Shown piece by piece: positions 53,336 to 53,482 of a DNA stretch of 53,482 nucleotides; within the stretch, counting starts at the first letter, position 1, and each line of letters begins with the position of its first letter. Position numbers and translations under genes: made by a program. A model generated the notes under the pieces. The model ran no database searches. It was given only the letters and a program-made list of their open reading frames with translations, and was not told the DNA's origin. Source of the DNA: a virus; IMG/VR virus record IMGVR_UViG_3300017989_000144, positions 1 through 53,482 of that record. One strand, written 5' to 3'.

Positions 53336-53482
53336 CACCTGACGAAGAAATATGTTCCCGGGGCCGTATGGAGTGCACGATGTCACTCGCTAAGGCCGTA
53401 CAAGAAGCGGGCGGCGCTGTATCGGCACATCTTTTGGATATGACCGTGGCGGAGTTTATCCGAGAAGTAGCGGGGCAAAATA
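53332..53482 (+). CDS. Partial gene at the window end
   Basis: The first 50 codons of a gene, open to the end of the window, starting at ATG 53332 which overlaps the GT25 stop by four bases. The visible part is helical (SLAKAVQEAGGAVSAHLLDM). No family recognised. It is probably the next member of the cassette. Confidence 0.5.
   Translation, partial: MTPDEEICSRGRMECTMSLAKAVQEAGGAVSAHLLDMTVAEFIREVAGQN

Noticed and set aside
1-53482. tRNA genes, integrase, lysis genes and terminase
   Set aside because: No tRNA-like cloverleaf or conserved TTC-loop, no integrase signature, no holin/endolysin and no terminase signature were found by reading; they may lie outside the window.

Overview
This window is one continuous stretch of a tailed double-stranded DNA phage genome, most likely a long-tailed siphovirus, with every convincing gene on the + strand. 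The evidence is a standard virion series: prohead protease, HK97-type major capsid protein, neck proteins, tail tube, a frameshifting tail chaperone, a 1164-residue tape measure protein and distal tail proteins. A self-contained replication and recombination module follows. No integrase, lysogeny repressor, lysis gene, terminase or tRNA was found. The DNA polymerase has Phe at the position matching E. coli Phe762, which is usual in virulent phages. Sigma70-like promoters and strong Shine-Dalgarno sites point to a bacterial host, but the host itself cannot be named. The DNA looks GC-rich.

Layout. Positions 1-209 hold the tail of an upstream gene (probably portal) and a one-helix membrane peptide. 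A strong promoter at 275-303 drives the head genes (protease/scaffold, capsid), which end at a terminator (3018-3063). A heptosyltransferase-like gene and a 5.6-kb block of fibre-like genes (4244-9817) are inserted between the capsid gene and the neck genes. Neck and tail genes run from 9831 to 18307. A sugar- and methyl-transfer cassette (18338-24375) is interleaved with a fibre protein (18859-20451). Fibre and baseplate-like proteins follow to 28522. A promoter at 28526-28554 starts the replication region: possible initiator, helicase loader, DnaB-like helicase, primase, ssDNA-binding protein, DNA methyltransferase, family A polymerase, SF2 helicase, RecA-like recombinase and Cas4/RecB-like nuclease. 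From 41455 come a sulfotransferase, a possible structured RNA (42585-42715), small unknown genes, a SWIM / SWIM-MoxR ATPase / metalloprotease-VWA set (44497-48718), a ribbon-helix-helix plus alpha-CTD-like pair, a RapZ C-terminal-domain protein, and a second cassette of glycosyltransferases and a sulfotransferase-methyltransferase fusion, running off the end.

Three features stand out. First, a 14-bp near-palindrome, TGCA(C/A)G(C/T)(A/G)CGTGCA, occurs ten times across the window. Five copies sit just upstream of genes. The other five lie inside genes, two of them at apparent domain junctions. It may be an operator, a start-associated element or a recombination boundary. Second, the phage carries six glycosyltransferase domains, two sulfotransferase domains, three class I SAM-methyltransferase domains, a HAD phosphatase-like protein and a RapZ-like protein, far more than DNA replication or particle assembly needs. 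Third, a complete SWIM/MoxR/VWA set sits behind its own promoter, which closely resembles a second promoter 2.7 kb upstream. I consider the third feature, the dispersed repeat and the 131-nt hairpin-bounded element the best candidates for undescribed biology.
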